A program made the position numbers and the translations under genes. This document shows, in pieces, positions 1-11,712 of a DNA stretch of 64,000 bases (its first letter is position 1; each line of letters opens with the position of its first letter). The stretch covers positions 1,067,065 through 1,131,064 of the forward strand of contig MU006216.1 of NCBI GenBank assembly GCA_010093685.1, written 5' to 3'. Source of the stretch: Ophiobolus disseminans. Its lineage: Eukaryota > Ascomycota > Dothideomycetes > Pleosporales > Phaeosphaeriaceae. Below the pieces are notes generated by a model. That model was given only the letters and a program-made list of their open reading frames with translations. It was not told the origin of the DNA and searched no databases.

Positions 1-1
1 C

Positions 2-1237
2 CGGACACTCTACGAATCTCTTCTGGACCCACGACTAATCTCGACTTCGAAACACATCATGTTTTTGAATCTTCTGTACCGAGCGTTGAAGGCCGACGTC
101 AGCATCAAGCGCGTCAAAGCCTTCGTCAAGCGCTTACTCCAGATCATCCATCTACACGAGCCTCCTTTCATCTGTGGTGTCTTATATCTGATTAACGAGC
201 TCATTACAACCTTTCCTACAATCTCGACGATGATCTCCACCCCAGAAGACAACGCCGACGACAGTGGGGAGGAACATTATGAAGATGTTAACGAGGATGC
301 TGAGCCCAAGACAAACGGAGAAAGGCCGGCGAAGTTGCCCAGCTATGATGCTCGGAAACGAGATCCGGAGCACGCGCAAGCGGATCTCTCATGTCTGTGG
401 GAACTGCTACCACTGCAAGCCCATTATCATCCTTCCGTCCACGTCTTGGCTTCCAAGATTGTCAACCAGGAGCTCATCAAGGAGAAGCCCGATCCGACAA
501 TCTATACCCTTATGAACTTCCTCGACAAGTTCTCCTTCCGCAACGCTAAAACAAAGTCACAGGCTACCCATGGCACCTCCATTATGCAGCCTATGTCTGG
601 AACCTCGAAGGCGGCAGACTATCTCATCACAGCGCGCGATGGCGACCGTACGAATGATCCGCTCAACTCGGAGCAGTTCTGGCGTAGAAAGGTCGATGAC
701 GTTCGTGTTGATGAAGTGTTCTTCCACACCTATTTCGAGAAGGCGGGCAAAGCGAAGCAGGCGGACAAGAAGGCGAAGAAGAGCAAGAAGGTGGATAATG
801 AAGACGAGAGTGGCGAAGACGAGATCTGGCAGGCGCTTGTCAAGAGTCGACCAGATGTTGAAGGCGATGGCGGAGACGATGAAGACTTCAGCGATCTCGA
901 CATGGAAGACATGATGAGCGACGACGAAGACGGCGGTGTAGGTTTGGGTGAGGGCGTTGAGCTCAACCTCGGCAGTGATGATGAAGAAGCTGGTACTGCC
1001 GCTCAGGGCGATGATGACGACGAAGACGACTTTGAAAATTTCGACCTGGATGATGAGGACGGCTTCATGGACGATGAGGACGAAGTTGCAGTCGATCTTG
1101 ACGTGGATGACGATACAGACGTCGACGCGGACAAGAAGGACGACAAGAAGAGCAAGAAGAGGAAGCTCAAGCACCTTCCTACTTTCGCGTCTGTGGAGGA
1201 CTACGCGAAGCTCATCGGCGACGACGACAGCGTGTAA
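2..1237 (+). CDS. mak21: MAK21/NOC1 (CEBPZ) ribosome assembly factor, 3' part
   Basis: The reading frame is open from base 2, so the 5' end lies outside the window; the stop is TAA at 1235-1237. The protein is the C-terminal part of the CCAAT-binding-factor (CBF) family member Mak21/Noc1, which with Noc2 helps assemble and export pre-60S ribosomal subunits in the nucleolus. Visible family features are the segment LLYRALKADVSIKRVKAFVK just after the start, the PPFICGVLYL helix, the YDARKRDPEHA motif and the following HYHPSVHVLA segment. They are followed by a basic lysine-rich patch (from about nt 745), a long Asp/Glu-rich acidic tract (nt 800-1130) and the basic KKRKLKHLPTFAS terminus usual in this family. 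A GTAAGT overlaps the stop codon, but the protein already has a family-like end, so I read the stop as real. Confidence in the family is high. Confidence 0.93.
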   Translation, partial: RTLYESLLDPRLISTSKHIMFLNLLYRALKADVSIKRVKAFVKRLLQIIHLHEPPFICGVLYLINELITTFPTISTMISTPEDNADDSGEEHYEDVNEDAEPKTNGERPAKLPSYDARKRDPEHAQADLSCLWELLPLQAHYHPSVHVLASKIVNQELIKEKPDPTIYTLMNFLDKFSFRNAKTKSQATHGTSIMQPMSGTSKAADYLITARDGDRTNDPLNSEQFWRRKVDDVRVDEVFFHTYFEKAGKAKQADKKAKKSKKVDNEDESGEDEIWQALVKSRPDVEGDGGDDEDFSDLDMEDMMSDDEDGGVGLGEGVELNLGSDDEEAGTAAQGDDDDEDDFENFDLDDEDGFMDDEDEVAVDLDVDDDTDVDADKKDDKKSKKRKLKHLPTFASVEDYAKLIGDDDSV

Positions 1238-2211
1238 GTTGAGTCACCGGGACGTTGGCGCATACGTAGATGCGCACTTCAGCGAATACATCTCTTCGAA
1301 CCCTTCCATTGTAGATACCCAGAACTTTGTAATTGCATGACCACGCATATATACAACCGTCTGTCTATCGTTGTGAGATGATGCCAAGGCCGTGATCATG
1401 GAGACGCATTCCAGGAGCACGCAACAGAGAACATCTCATCATGGCAAATATCTTGCCTGCCCCTACCGGCGTCTCGTGCTGGGTGAGATTGTTAGAGTGC
1501 AGTGCAGGCGCAGAAGGCGAGGGAATGTTTGGCGGTGGGATTAAGCCTTGGGCATCCGCGTCATGTTGCACATGGTTAGGGAACGGCCCAATCATGCCAC
1601 TTGAGGGAAGATCACCTGGGCGTCAACAAAGATAACAAAAATCAACACACGTGATGAATTGAGGATATCGGGAGAGCTGATCGAGCGAGCACGTCGAATC
1701 ACTAGGGTGTGCAGATACTGGTGTGCGTTTGGCAGCTGTGGGCAGCCCCGCCGCCTGATTCCCCCACTAGATCACCACACGGACAAGCGCTTTGCGCTCC
1801 GTCATAACTCCTGTCCTCGCCCACCACGACGCCCACGGAAGCCCACGACAGCCCCTACTCACGGCGGCGCTCTAACCACACCTGCCTGGCGCCTCTGCAC
1901 CAACAGACAGGGAGACAGTGGGGCACCCGCTCAGCCACCCTCGTGCGCAGAGCTAAATCGCACCTCGCTAGCTTTTGACGCCATCACGCTTCCCAGCGCC
2001 TTTGGCCACGACTCACGCCGGCCGCCGTCATTGTTACCCCCCGCCGGACCAGCAGCAGAGTATTCTTCCTCGCGGCCACGGCGACAGCACTCGCACGCCG
2101 GACCACGCTCCGCTAACCGGTGCCCACCCGCGCATCGACGCTATTCCCACGCAGCCTCACACTCCCAGGCAGACCACCACCCCCCGCCGGACACCTCACG
2201 CCGCCGCCGCC
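1238..2211. other. intergenic region and pkc1 leader
   Basis: 974 bp between mak21 and pkc1. No gene is supported. The last 470 bp before the pkc1 start are strongly C-rich on the plus strand, as is common for fungal promoters and 5' leaders. An ATG at 1975 is in frame with pkc1 and open through to it; using it would add 79 low-complexity Pro/His/Arg/Thr-rich residues. The ATG at 2212 has the better context and starts the recognisable HR1 region. Confidence 0.6.
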
Positions 2212-5200
2212 ATGTCGAGCGTCGACGAGACCGTGGCCAATGTGCAGCGCAAGATTGACCGGGAGCGGGCCCTGATCAACGCCGCGAACGCCATGCGCCA
2301 GTCGACTAACAATCCCGCCGTGCTCTCGCGCCTCGAGGGGCAGATCAAGGACGGCCACCGAAACATTGACTACTTTGAGTCCAAGCTGCGCGACCTGGAG
2401 GTGCAGCGGACCACGTCGGGCATGGAGAACATGGGCCTGCAGCCAGGTGGGTCGGGCTCGCGGAAGGCGAACAACCCGCTGACTCCTCCTCCAAAAGACG
2501 GCTGGGCCGGCGGATACGTGCAAGACCAGGGCGGCTATGGCTCCCAGAGCCGCGATGCCAACCTCAGCGGCGGCTCGGGCTTGATGCCCCCACGCGCACC
2601 ATATGCCCCCTCGGCGCCAGGTGCGCCTAACAAGCGCCCCAACTTCAGCAAGCTGGGTATGTCAAAGTCCGAGCAGGCACATGAGCGAACGGCTAACCAT
2701 GGGCAGACCTCATCAAGTACGACACGCCGCATCTGGGGCCCCGCATCCAGCTCATGCTGTCCCAGCTCGAGTTCAAGCTCAGTGTCGAGAAGCAGTACAA
2801 GGACGGCATCGAGAAGATGGTCCGCCTATACCAGATGGAGGGTGATCGCAAGAGCAAGCAGGATGCCGAGGCTAAGCGCATCGAGAGCAACCAGAAGATC
2901 CAGCTCCTGAAGCACTCACTGAAGCGTTACGAGGATCTGCATGTAGACATGGATGGTGATGACGGCGACGGTATGTCCTGTGCAAGCTACATCGGACCCA
3001 AGTACTGACGGGCTCTAGATGACAGCTTGAATATTCCTAGTCAGAGAAAGCCATTGAGCGGCCACCTCTCCCTACGCATCCACGAAGTCGCCGACGTCGA
3101 TCACGCAGCCACCGGTCGCTTTAGTCGTGGACCGGAAACATTCGTGAACATCAAGGTGGAAGACCTCATCAAGGGGCGCACCAAGCCGTCGAGAAACGAC
3201 AAGTGGACCGACGAGGTACACGACTTCACCATTGACAAGGCAAACGAAATTGAAATCACTGTCTACGACAAGACTGGAGACCATCTGCTGCCCATTGGTA
3301 TGCTCTGGGTCAGAATATCCGACATTGCTGAAGAGATGCGCCGGAAGAAGATCGAATCCGAGTTGCAGAACTCGGGATGGGTCTCGGCCGATAAGATGAG
3401 CGGTAATGCTGGCGGAATCCAGCCGGATCTGCAATTCCAGCCGCCCCCAGGATCCAGTAACTTTGGGCCTGGAGGTCCTCCACCAGGTGCAATGAGGGGT
3501 CCTCAGGGGGCAGCACAACCGCAGACCGGACCCGTGATGATCGACGACTGGTTTTCACTTGAACCCGTTGGCCGTATTCGCCTCACTATGTCTTTTGGTA
3601 TGCGCAACTTTTGCTGTGAACTATTTACAATGCTGATGAAACAACAGCCAAGCAAACAGGGAACAAGGCTCCATTCGACCTCGGACTCGGTCGAAAAGGT
3701 GCTGTCCGCCAGCGCAAGGAAGATGTCGTCGAACAGTATGGCCACAAGTTTGTGCAGCAACAGTTCTATAACGTCATGCGCTGTGCCCTCTGCGGCGAGT
3801 TTCTCAAATATGCTGCCGGCATGCAGTGCTCAGACTGCAACTACACTTGCCACAAGAAGTGCTATTCAAAAGTGGTTACGAAATGTATCACGCAGTCGAA
3901 CGCAGAAACCGATCCAGACGAAGCGAAGCTCAATCATCGTATCCCTCATCGTTTTGAAAACTTTTCGAACATGGGTGCAAACTGGTGCTGTCACTGCGGT
4001 TACATCCTTCCACTTGGTCGGAAGCAGACAAAGAAATGCACAGGTCTGTGGATACTGTTAGGTACGCGGTCAAATATGCTAACGACGTCTCAGAGTGCGA
4101 TCTCACGTGTCACGCACACTGTGTTCATTTTGTTCCTGACTTCTGCGGCATGTCCATGGAGGTGGCCAACCAGATTTTGATGGAGATCAAGAGGACACGA
4201 CGAGGTCAATCAGCATCCGGAACGACTTCAAATATGTCACAGCGAACCCTACGGCAACCGCAGCCAGCCAAGCCTTTACCCCCAACCCAGCAGCAATATG
4301 CCCCCCCACCAGGTCAGGACGATCCGAACAGATACTCTTATGGAAAGGACCAGCCCACGTCCCCACCACCCGGACCACCTCGGCAGCCTTCATACAATAC
4401 GACTTCTATCGATGCCGCGCGCAAGTCAGTCGGAACCTCAAGCTCGACGCCTACGCCCACATCTCCCACTTCACAGCAGCGGCCTCAGCCAGATCGCTCA
4501 CAGTCGTCTATAGCCGCCGCTAATGCTGCCAAAGCTGCAATGGACAAGGCTTCTTCCCCCGCTCCTGGTTACGGACGGACTCAGTCAGAGTCTTACATGC
4601 CGCCAAGTGGCAGATCATCTGGGGGTTACCCGCAGGATCAACGCATACCACAGCAGCCGCAACAGCCACCTGCACCACAGCATGCGCCTTACGATCCTTC
4701 AGCTTTCAAAAACATATCAAGTCATCAAGGCCCTCAGCAACCACCGATACAACCGTACATGCAACCCAAGACATCCTTTCCTATTCCGCAACCACCGCCG
4801 CAAGTACAACCCCAGCAACAGCCGCCTCCCCAGCCGCAACCGCCACAACAGCAGACGCCCCAACAAGCGCCCGCCAAGATCCCAATCAAAGCGCCGGAAA
4901 ACAAGGTTACTCCACCCGCAAATACCCAAGGTACTGGACGGCGCATAGGACTCGACCACTTCAATTTCCTTGCCGTCCTAGGAAAGGGTAACTTCGGAAA
5001 GGTCATGTTGGCCGAGACTAAGAGCACAAAGCAACTGTACGCTATCAAAGTGCTGAAGAAGGAGTTCATCATCGAGAATGACGAGGTTGAAAGCACGCGC
5101 TCGGAGAAGAGAGTCTTCTTAATTGCAAACAAAGAGAGACATCCTTTCTTGCTCAGCTTGCACGCCTGTTTTCAAACAGAAACCCGAGTATACTTCGTCA

Positions 5201-6037
5201 TGGAGTATATCAGTGGTGGCGACTTGATGTTGCATATCCAAAGGGGTCAGTTCGGTACGAAGCGTGCTCAGTAAGTCCCATGGCCTCCACAGAAGTGCAA
5301 GACTAACACGAGGATAGGTTTTACGCTGCGGAGGTTTGCTTAGCTCTGAAGTATTTTCACGAGAATGGCGTCATTTACCGTGATTTGAAGCTCGACAATA
5401 TTCTGCTTACGATGGATGGACACATCAAGATTGGAGATTATGGCCTTTGCAAGGAGGAGATGTGGTACGGGTCGACCACGAGCACATTCTGTGGTACACC
5501 CGAGTTCATGGCACCCGAAGTAAGCGCCACTCCAAACATTGATCGTAACAGCTACTCACAAACGCATAGATCTTGCTGGACAAGAAGTATGGCCGTGCAG
5601 TTGACTGGTGGGCCTTTGGTGTGCTCATCTACCAAATGCTCCTTCAGCAATCGCCATTCCGCGGAGAAGACGAGGACGAGATTTACGACGCTATTCTCGC
5701 CGACGAGCCCCTCTACCCTATCCACATGCCTCGCGACTCGGTCTCAATCCTGCAGAAACTTCTCACCCGCGAACCCGACATGCGACTTGGTTCTGGACCC
5801 ACCGACGCACAAGAGATCATGTCCCATGCCTTCTTCAGGAACATCAACTGGGACGATATTTATCACAAGAGGGTACCCGCTCCTTTTGTCCCGACTATCA
5901 CCAGCGCAACCGACACGAGCAACTTCGATACCGAGTTTACTAGCGTTACACCGGTGCTTACGCCTGTGCAGAGTGTCCTTAGTCAGGCTATGCAGGAGGA
6001 GTTTAGGGGTTTCTCGTATTCTGCCGACTTTAACTAA
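2212..6037 (+). CDS. pkc1: protein kinase C, Pkc1 type
   Basis: Seven exons: 2212-2656, 2707-2970, 3019-3597, 3648-4043, 4094-5270, 5318-5519, 5570-6037, giving 1176 aa, the usual length for fungal Pkc1. Pkc1 is the AGC kinase downstream of Rho1 that drives the cell-wall-integrity MAP kinase cascade. Domains in order: HR1 coiled coil (about aa 1-70), second HR1 (about 149-235), C2 (about 250-370), two Cys/His C1 zinc domains (about 460-508 and 528-577), a Gln/Pro-rich linker, then the kinase domain from about aa 850 (GKGNFGKV loop, AIKVLKKEF lysine, YRDLKLDN catalytic loop, activation loop TSTFCGTPEF). The metal-binding motif is DYG instead of DFG, as in yeast Pkc1. The AGC tail has the turn motif near TPVQSVLS and the hydrophobic motif FRGFSY. 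All six introns are 47-50 nt; the fourth splits the second C1 domain. An upstream in-frame ATG at 1975 is the alternative start. Confidence 0.96.
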
Positions 6038-7668
6038 GGATGCAATCTTCACTCTCGGATACCCTTCGCTTCTGTCAGTACCTACCATTGCAGTCGTTCA
6101 CTAGCCTGCAGCTGCGCGAGCTCAATCTGTTGCCACAAGCTGGGCTTCCACTCGCTAGCCATTAGCGTGTATCCTTCGAACGTGGTTGACTTTCCTTCCT
6201 TCATAGCACACGGTTTTGTCATGGCAATGGTTTGAGTGTAAGCAAGCATCGTGATCTAGGTAATGCAGCTGGATGGCGTGAAGAGGACGTCGGGGCGGGG
6301 GGATCATTGCTATGCATGCGGTTCAGGGGCGTACCAAAACGGAGTGTAGCCTCGCTACGGCGAGTTCTTGAAGCGAGCGAGCGATGGTTGTCAAGAAAGT
6401 TAGCAAAATTAGACGAAAGAAGTTGCTCCACATGCGTATAAATGCGGCATCAACCATTTTTTTTCTTGATGAGGCTTACAACAGTGAAATATCTCGCCCT
6501 AGCGTCGCAGCAGAGGGTCCTACGCGCTCTATAGCAGCAGTAGAATGACACTAATCAGGCTAAACACTCTTGTTTCCACATGAAATTGGAAACGTGGGTG
6601 AATGTAAAGCACAACGCGGTAAAAAACACCGTCTGATGGCCCTCAAACCACTCAACTCAGCACGCCCATCATTTAATTCAGCACCCTGAGAGCCTCCACC
6701 CCGCATGAATCACTGCAGTAATCTACAGCACTTGGGTACTTGCCTAAATAGGAAACTCTAGTAAAAAGTAAAGGTTCGGTGGGAACGTTGTGTTAAGGCT
6801 CTCAAACAACTCAACCCAAAACAACACGTAAGTTGCTTGATACTCGCTCTACTGCACATATTTCACTACAGTAATCTACAGAAGTTTACGTACTTGCCTA
6901 AATAGGAAATTATAACATTAAGTAAACACTCGCAAGGCGTTGAAGGTAAAGACCACGTGAATGCCCTCAAAGTACGCAGCTCAGCACGCACATCACTTAA
7001 CACGGGCACAAGTGCCTCCACCGCACATATTTCACTACAGTAATCTACAGCGCTTAATACTTGCCTAAAGAGGAAGGTTAAATGGTAGGTGAAAGCTAAG
7101 AGTGGAAAGCACCTCAATCATAACGACCTAGCACCATAAGCCTCGCCACTCCGCATGAATCACTGCAGTATTCCGCAGTACTGTATACTTGCCTAATTAG
7201 GAAGGTTCAATGTCAAGTGAAAGTAACCGGCAAGTGTGAAATGTAGTCCGAGTCGTTGGGAGTGTTCTTTCACTTCCTTCCTCTAGACACGCATGTGATA
7301 AATAGCGTTTGCACTTCGTACTCGTTCTATTTATGATAACAGGTGTGTTGAAACTCAAGCGCAGAAACGTTTGAGATGCTGAAGTAGAGGCAATGCACTA
7401 CGTAACATGCTACTCGCAGCAAGCGATGCGCTTGGGAAGTTGGAAAATAATTATTTTCTTGAACGACAACGGTATACGTATTACTCTAATTCCATACCAC
7501 TCCATGCACAGAACAAACAGCCTCACCAACACCAACGCCAACGCCCATGATGTGATACATGCCTCATAATCCAGAATTCCAATTTCGTATCATTTGTCGA
7601 CGTCAACGTCTGTCTTTATCTCGTGAAAAGAAAAACCCCAAAACGCCATGCTGCAAAAAGCATCCTGT
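6038..7668. other. long intergenic region between convergent pkc1 and kcs1
   Basis: 1.6 kb between the 3' ends of pkc1 and kcs1. No coding sequence is supported. The middle part, about 6440-7560, is visibly AT-richer than the flanking genes and contains the four-copy degenerate repeat listed separately. As the region separates two 3' ends, it is not an obvious promoter. Confidence 0.6.
6600..7240 (+). repeat. four-copy degenerate tandem repeat, unit about 130-170 bp
   Basis: Four diverged direct copies are visible. The best conserved core reads approximately CACTRCAGTAATCTACAG, followed 13-20 bp later by TACTTGCCTAAATAGGAA. The first core element starts at 6711, 6864, 7033 and 7161; the second element (from TTGCC) at 6740, 6894, 7061 and 7189. 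Weaker shared blocks precede each core (a CCTCAAA..CTCA block, a CAGCACG..ATCA block and a GCCTCCAC block). The second element contains the inverted repeat CCTA/TAGG. Function unknown; it could be a decayed satellite, a remnant of a duplicated element or a set of binding sites. Nothing in it looks coding. Confidence 0.8.
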
Positions 7669-10600
7669 TCAAAAACTGACGTATCCTGTATCCTCACCGC
7701 CGGCATCGTCCATCCAGCCCGATCCGACTTCGCCCAGTCCCGGCCCGTGGTGGTGGCTGCGATACGCCATGCCTTCGCCCTCGCCGCGCTCGACCCATTC
7801 TTCGTTGATGTCTTTCCAGATGCGCTGGAAGTACAGACGCAGCGAGCGTAGTCCACGAAGATAGCCTCTGTCAATACCGTCTGGATCTCGCGGTGGGCAT
7901 GGGAGGTCGTCGGGAAGTGGGTCCTCGGCCGTGACGCAGTTTGCGAAGTCGACAATCTTGAGTTTGATCTCGGGGTACTTTTTCGATGACGGTGCGGGCG
8001 GTGGTGCTGGGCCTGGGGATGCTGGTCCAGACGCTAGGGCGGGCAGATTCTCGCTGCTAGTGTTGGAAAGGCAGTTGGTGAGGGGAAAGGAGACGTCTTT
8101 ATTGTCTTTCTGTTCTCCGTCGCCGCGATCATACAGCATGAGCAAGCTACTGGCGTAAAGTCTGTAGCCTGGTAGCTTTTTGATCATGCGTTCGAGTTGG
8201 CTGATCTTCTCCAAGATCACCGGGATATGTCTTGTAGCTGCCTTGTAGCTAGTGCCATCGAAGAAGAAGCGCTTGAGTGCGTCCTGGAACTCCTTCCCGG
8301 CTTTTAGGTCACGACCAAAGTACTTGTCCTCGAAGACGTAGCTTTGTGTCTTCACGTTCCAGATCTGCATGCCGCAAACGCGCACGCCAAGTTCTTTGCT
8401 CGTCGTCATCTGGCACTTGCGTCTCTGCGAGCGCTGCTTCTTCTCGTCGGCTTCTATGCCATACTGTCGTGTGCCCATTTTCAGATCCAACACACATGGC
8501 TTCGACATTCCGGCCGTGAGGTCCTCAAGAAGGAGGAAGTGCTGCACACGCTCGTCTGGTTGTTGTTGGGCTTGCTCAGGATTGGAGGGCGATTCGATAG
8601 AAAACGGAGGTGCCAGGCCGCTAGGAACAGCTGGAGCTGGGAGCATTGTGCCCTCAGGTGGCCCCTCTGTGTTGCTTTTCAGATTGGAGTTATGGTCCCG
8701 CGTAGCGCCGTTCGATTTGGGAGGCTTCTTGTGGTCTTCGTCCATAGCAAAAACTTCTTCCTCGCCGTCTCCGCCATAGCCATCTTCCTCGTAGTACTCA
8801 AGGTTGTGCCTACGGTTGCAATCTATCCCCAATGGCCTCCTCATGAGTCCACTGCCGGAGTGACGACGCCGTGACGCATTGTTCGATGGCAACTGAAGTG
8901 TCTCCGCGGTTGGCCTAGTAGATGCTTCCTGTGGGTATTGTATCACAGGCGCCTCATTTCCGCTTGATGCATGACGACGCGCTTCCGACCTTAGGACTTG
9001 CTTTCGTGTTGATTCTTCCGTAAGCCCAGATTGCAAAGCCGAAACGTCAGCACTGTTCCGTCTGATAGATGGGGCAGATCCGGCCACAGACTGCTGCGAA
9101 TCACCATTGATCCTGCGTGCAGGTATGCCATGGTGATGACGATGGCGGTGATGTATCGTGGGAGGTGCAAACACCTGGCGCAATACCTCCTCTTGCAACT
9201 TTCTGTTGATCGTGGTAACTCCCCAGCTGCTATGGTGTTGTATCGCAGGCCGTGTTTGGCTCGATGTGCTGAGGTCAATCTCACTTTGATTGCGGCGATG
9301 GGTGGGGTGATTTCTCGTCATCCACGGGTCTGGAGTCGCTGATCGTGGTGGCAGCTGGAAGAGACTGTCGGGAATAATGTGCCTGTTATTCTCGAATATG
9401 ACCTGGGGAACTTGCGTGATTTGCTGTTTGTGACTGACCATCCGGGGCTGGTCGTCACTGTGCGCAGGCTGGCCGGGGCCTGTAGATTCTTGTCGGCCAC
9501 CACCTGGTTGTATTGTAGGAGTGCTAGCTTTGTCCTGTTTCTCTGCATCTTTCGTTCTCTTCTTCTTGGGCGCTTTTCGATATGTCACGTTCAGCACACC
9601 AATATACCTAAGAGCAATACCATGTTAGCAGAAATCCAAGGATATAGGGCTTTTGAATGCATCTTTGGTGTAATCTCAGCCTTGAATGACCTAACTGAGA
9701 TGCAGGGAGTCGTACCTTGGCAGAAAGTCCAAAAGCTCAGGATGGTGTTGCTCCACCGTCTCGTAAAACTCGTTTTCTCGATTATTGAGCTGCTTACAAA
9801 CGGCTCGTTTCGAGAAGCGATATACGGTTGAATGACCACCTACTTGGTGATCGTAGGGCTTCAGCTCCACAGCGTCGACTGGTGCTGCAGATTGGGGTGG
9901 TGGGGGAGGTTTAGGCACCGCCTCCTTAACGTGTGTTGGTGCTGTGGGTGTAGTGCCTAGATCATCAGTGGCACTCGATTCGTACCCAAGAAGCGAGTGT
10001 GTGGACTCAGCAAGCGATTCAGACTCAGATTCAGCTGAAAGCGCATCGTTATTGGTGCCATTCAGGGACTCGTCGCCTTCATACTGCTTTGGGGCTGTCG
10101 TGGAAATGTCACCATACAGGCATTGATTTGTATCTTGAGAACGTAGAGAGATTTCTACCTCTTGCGGGGTCTGAGGAGCCTTGCCTTCATTCCGACCTCT
10201 AGACCCTTTTCCTGTAGCGAAAGAAGATTTGTCCCGGACGCCTTCTATAGAAGCAGTGTGATCATGTTGTCCGTTCGGACCTTGCTCGGTTGTCTTTAAC
10301 CGCCGATGTGGAAAGTAAAGCGCCGAAGAGATTTGTTCCCTGTCTGAATCGTCTTCCTCAGATGCCGGCGATCGCTCAACACTGTCTGCGCTCTTTGCCT
10401 GAAAATAGTCTGTTGGCTCTTCATGTTGGTGTCTAGCAGCTGTGGTCGAGATCTCGGCATGAAACCTCTCCGCGGCGGAGGTGGGCAAACTCCTCGAGAA
10501 GGACGACCCCTGACCGCCGGGCGTAAGGTTGGCAAGAGATCTGATCTCCTCCAAGACGTAGTTTGGAAGCGGGTGCTTGTAGACTGTACTTTGCGGTGCA

Positions 10601-11712
10601 TGTGCAGGGTTGCCGTGCGTTGAGAGAACGCTAGGGTCGGTCGTGCTGCGAGGCGGCGGAATCTTCTCAAAGTAGTTCTCGACGGGGCCACCCTGCGGTG
10701 ACTGCACAGCAGACGACGGCCGTGATAGCCGCTGCATCTGTCCAGCGAGAGCACTAGTGTCATTGATGAGCTTGGCTTGTCCGTCTTCTTGGACTGCAGG
10801 AAGCTTTTGCTCGGCCGTCCGGCGCTCTTTCGCTCGAGCCTCCTTCTTCTTCTGATCCTCATTGCCGTCGGCATCCTTGAACACGCGGAGATAGTGGCTT
10901 GCTTTCCGACTCCGTGCCGACGAGGGCTGCTCGATCTTTGTCAGTGTGACGTCAATCTTCTTTTCGATGTCACCATCCAGCATGGTAGCCTCAGAAGCAC
11001 CTGTTCCTTTGAAGGGCACAGGCTTTCCTTCGCGCCATGCTATGTTGCGTTGCCGTTCCTCGCTGTTTTCCAGCATCGCATCGAGCGCCGACTGTACGTC
11101 AGGGAGATTCGAGGTGGCTGTAGGTCGCTGTACAGGAGAGTCGACGGGGCTCATGTACGGCGGCGGGCTGTGTCGAGCGTCGTCTGGACCCATGCCGATC
11201 GATACGGGCTTTTGCGAATTGAAGTGGGTGGTCAAGAGGGCGTGGTGGTCGTTCAGTGCGACGGGCGGGTACGAGGACTGCTTCCTGCGAAAGGCGGGCG
11301 CATCGATCAGGCGTCGCCGGAGAGGCACTGGCGCTGCCATGTCTGGTGAGCTGCGGTCTGGTGCTGCATCGTGGTCGGGGTCTGCTAGTCGTGCGCTTGT
11401 TCGCGGGGAAGACGTGGGACTGTCGGCGACCAGATACGTGGTAGCGAAGATGCTGTCCCTCTCCGACAACTGCGGGCGGGCGATTGACGACTTCCAGAGC
11501 GTGTCTCCTTGGGCATTCGGCGTCGTCTTGGAGCGGCCCGTCTGCGCGAGAGATTTTGGTGTCACGGCTTCCTGCTTCCCGGGCGAGGGCTTGGGCACTC
11601 CATGGTCGCCAGCAGGGCCAGGAACGGGCGGCGTCTTTGACCTCAGCGGTGCGGGGGGTGAGATATTCCCTTGTGCGTCCGACTGCTGCGACATGGGGTC
11701 GACATTGGTCAA
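7669..11712 (-). CDS. kcs1: inositol hexakisphosphate kinase, Kcs1 type
   Basis: Two exons on the minus strand, 11712-9716 and 9607-7669, joined across a 108-nt intron (GTACGA donor, TTAG acceptor); 1311 aa. Kcs1 phosphorylates InsP6 to the inositol pyrophosphate InsP7, a regulator of phosphate sensing and vacuole and stress physiology. The N-terminal ~650 residues are a low-complexity Ser/Pro-rich region ending in a conserved block (VGGHSTVYRFSKRAVCKQL) that runs over the splice junction into LPRYIGVLNV. The inositol polyphosphate kinase domain carries the signature PCVLDLKMGTRQYG near aa 1036-1049, the GTSYKAA segment and the closing IVDFANC motif that supplies the metal-binding aspartate. 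The start at 11712 is the first ATG of the open frame. Five-base GATGG repeats lie in its 5' region. Family assignment is secure. Confidence 0.95.

Noticed and set aside
557..1174. Long minus-strand frame opposite mak21
   Set aside because: Mirror of the acidic tract of mak21: repeated Asp/Glu codons read on the other strand give Val/Ile/Phe-rich sequence. Not a gene.
1441..2258. Plus-strand frames upstream of pkc1 (1441-1635, 1659-2258)
   Set aside because: No motifs, low-complexity composition from the C-rich leader, and the second runs into pkc1 in another frame.
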